Of a stretch of 21,788 bases of DNA, positions 20,827 through 21,788 are shown piece after piece. How positions within the stretch are numbered: position 1 is the stretch's first letter; the number at the start of each line of letters is the position of its first letter. The stretch spans positions 1 to 21,788 of the forward strand of contig CAKPJC010000026.1 in the NCBI GenBank assembly GCA_934162535.1, in the 5' to 3' direction. The notes under the pieces are model-generated. The model had not been told where the DNA came from and made no database searches. It worked only from the letters and a program-made list of their open reading frames with translations. Source of the stretch: an uncultured Clostridia bacterium (GTDB lineage Bacteria; Bacillota; Clostridia; TANB77; CAG-508). The translations under genes and the position numbers were made by a program.

Positions 20827-20881
20827 AAAAGATAGTGATAAAAGCCAAACACAAAAATGCTTATTAAGTCACTGTCTTTTT
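20827..20881 (+). terminator. Hairpin between the micro-ORF and the surface-protein gene
   Basis: AAAAGATAGTGA (20827-20838) pairs with TCACTGTCTTTT (20869-20880), with a single G-U pair, and ends in T5. The ~30-base loop holds a further AAGC/GCTT pairing (20842-20845 with 20859-20862). It looks like an intrinsic terminator. No promoter is visible between it and the ATG at 20911, so it may act as an attenuator for that gene. Confidence 0.7.
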
Positions 20882-20910
20882 GGCGTCTAAAAACAGAGGA
20901 GGAGTTGTCT

Positions 20911-21788
20911 ATGAATGACATAAAGGTTAAAAAGATAAATAAGAAAACAATTGTTATAATCTCAATAGTATTGGTAGCAATAATACTAATAACAACAGTA
21001 ATTTGTTTGGTAACAAGAAAGGATGAAAATGTAGAAGTAGAAAGTACAGGGAGAATACAGAAACAAGCAATGAACCCGAATAATTATACAATGGTAAAAA
21101 GTAAAGATGGAATAGATGTACCAGTACCAAAAGGATATACAGCGTCATCAGTAGAAAGTGAATCATATGTAAATGGAACATTTGAAACATTGTACCTAAA
21201 TAAAAATTTAACAGATACATTTACATCAGAAGGAACATATCCATGGACGAAGAATGATAGTGGAATATGGACAAGTGGTAATTACAATATAGATAGTTCA
21301 ACAAGTGAGATGACATCAGAAGAGTTTACAGTAAGTGAAGATGGGGGAATATTACAACTAAATTGGACAGTGTCATGTGAATTTTATAAAGATTACTTAT
21401 ATGGAGAAATAATAAACACAATAACAGGTAGTACAGAAAAAACAACAATAAAATTAAATGGAACAAATTATGGAACATCAGAGTCAAACATAATATATAT
21501 GAATACGAAAGTAGAGTTAAACCAAGGAACATATAAACTAAAGATAATATATAAAAAAAATGCCTCAACAAATAGTGGATTAGATAAAGGATATGTAAAA
21601 GAAGTAAAAATATATGACAGAAAAAACAATGGAAATACAGACACAATACAAAACCATAAGTATGGAGGATTTGTAATATATGAAGGAGAGGACGAAGTAA
21701 CAGAAGAAAACCAATGGACAGCCCAATGTGAAAGAAACCAATGGGTATGGATACCAATAGAAGATGTAAGTGATATGTATTGGGAAGA
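20911..21788 (+). CDS. Membrane-anchored pseudopilin-like surface protein (3' truncated by window)
   Basis: The first 292 codons are present and the gene runs off the window. After a basic N-terminus (about 1-12) comes one membrane span (13-35), leaving the rest outside the cell. The sequence then shows DGIDVPVPKGYTASSVESE (about 66-84) and, much later, KYGGFVIYEGEDEV (about 250-263), ending at WVWIPIEDVSDMYW (278-291). I associate VPVPKG...GFVIYEG...WVWIPV with large clostridial surface proteins, where these segments usually lie close together. Here about 165 residues of T/S/N-rich beta-type sequence separate them. The Gly-Ile-Thr-Leu prepilin motif is absent. The ribosome-binding site is GAGGAGG. 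The function is unknown; a surface or adhesion role is inferred. Confidence 0.75.
   Translation, partial: MNDIKVKKINKKTIVIISIVLVAIILITTVICLVTRKDENVEVESTGRIQKQAMNPNNYTMVKSKDGIDVPVPKGYTASSVESESYVNGTFETLYLNKNLTDTFTSEGTYPWTKNDSGIWTSGNYNIDSSTSEMTSEEFTVSEDGGILQLNWTVSCEFYKDYLYGEIINTITGSTEKTTIKLNGTNYGTSESNIIYMNTKVELNQGTYKLKIIYKKNASTNSGLDKGYVKEVKIYDRKNNGNTDTIQNHKYGGFVIYEGEDEVTEENQWTAQCERNQWVWIPIEDVSDMYWE

Noticed and set aside
20954..21757. Leucine-rich minus-strand ORFs opposite the surface-protein gene
   Set aside because: Their low-complexity L/H/Y-rich translations mirror the AT-rich plus-strand gene; no ribosome-binding sites or motifs.
1..21788. CRISPR array, insertion sequence or prophage
   Set aside because: No regularly spaced repeats, transposase, integrase or phage structural genes were seen on either strand.

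Overview
The window is very AT-rich and reads as a chromosomal segment of a Firmicutes bacterium of class Clostridia. Four things point there: a Firmicutes-type L10 leader RNA; the rpmG-secE-nusG-rplK-rplA-rplJ-rplL block; a bifunctional AdhE typical of fermenters; and pseudopilin-like surface proteins starting KGITLIALVVTI, a type I associate with uncultured gut Clostridia. The exact lineage is an inference. Codon use is strongly ATA/AGA-biased throughout. Well-formed sigma-A-type promoters and intrinsic terminators are frequent, so transcription units can be drawn with some confidence.

Layout. 1-280: last bases of a 23S rRNA, then 5S rRNA and a terminator. 334-1995 (-): an HD-domain phosphohydrolase converging on the rRNA. 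2140-2718: a flavin-reductase-like protein. 2729-6314: the translation/secretion operon (L33, SecE, NusG, L11, L1, L10, L7/L12). It carries an L1-binding-like mRNA site and an L10 leader with an attenuator, and it ends in a strong terminator, with rpoBC not following. 6375-7658 (-): an MTA/SAH-deaminase-like amidohydrolase. 7803-8075: a small protein of unknown function. 8213-10671: GT4 glycosyltransferase, YlbF-family protein and YugP-like membrane zinc peptidase. 10735-12986: secG and rnr. 13040-15643: adhE. 15689-16426 (-): a cysteine-rich protein of unknown function. 16655-18658: a MATE transporter fused to a cytidylate-kinase-like P-loop domain, behind a leader with a terminator-like hairpin. 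18813-19856: a prepilin-like protein with BspA-type leucine-rich repeats. 19958-20647: a DPM1-like GT2 glycosyltransferase. 20691-20795: a 34-aa membrane micro-protein containing a (TA)10 tract. 20911-end: a partial pseudopilin-like surface protein.

The first half is housekeeping, with textbook feedback control of ribosomal proteins. The second half, from about 15.7 kb, is accessory. The most unusual points are the MATE-kinase fusion with its leader, the long extracytoplasmic tail on SecE, and the 20.6-20.9 kb segment. There a perfect-consensus promoter drives a micro-ORF whose TA repeat could slip. In this sequence, losing one TA unit would carry the reading frame through the downstream hairpin to just before the next surface-protein gene. 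Several ORF starts were moved to a downstream codon with a proper ribosome-binding site (positions 1995, 7803, 9581, 11052, 16655).
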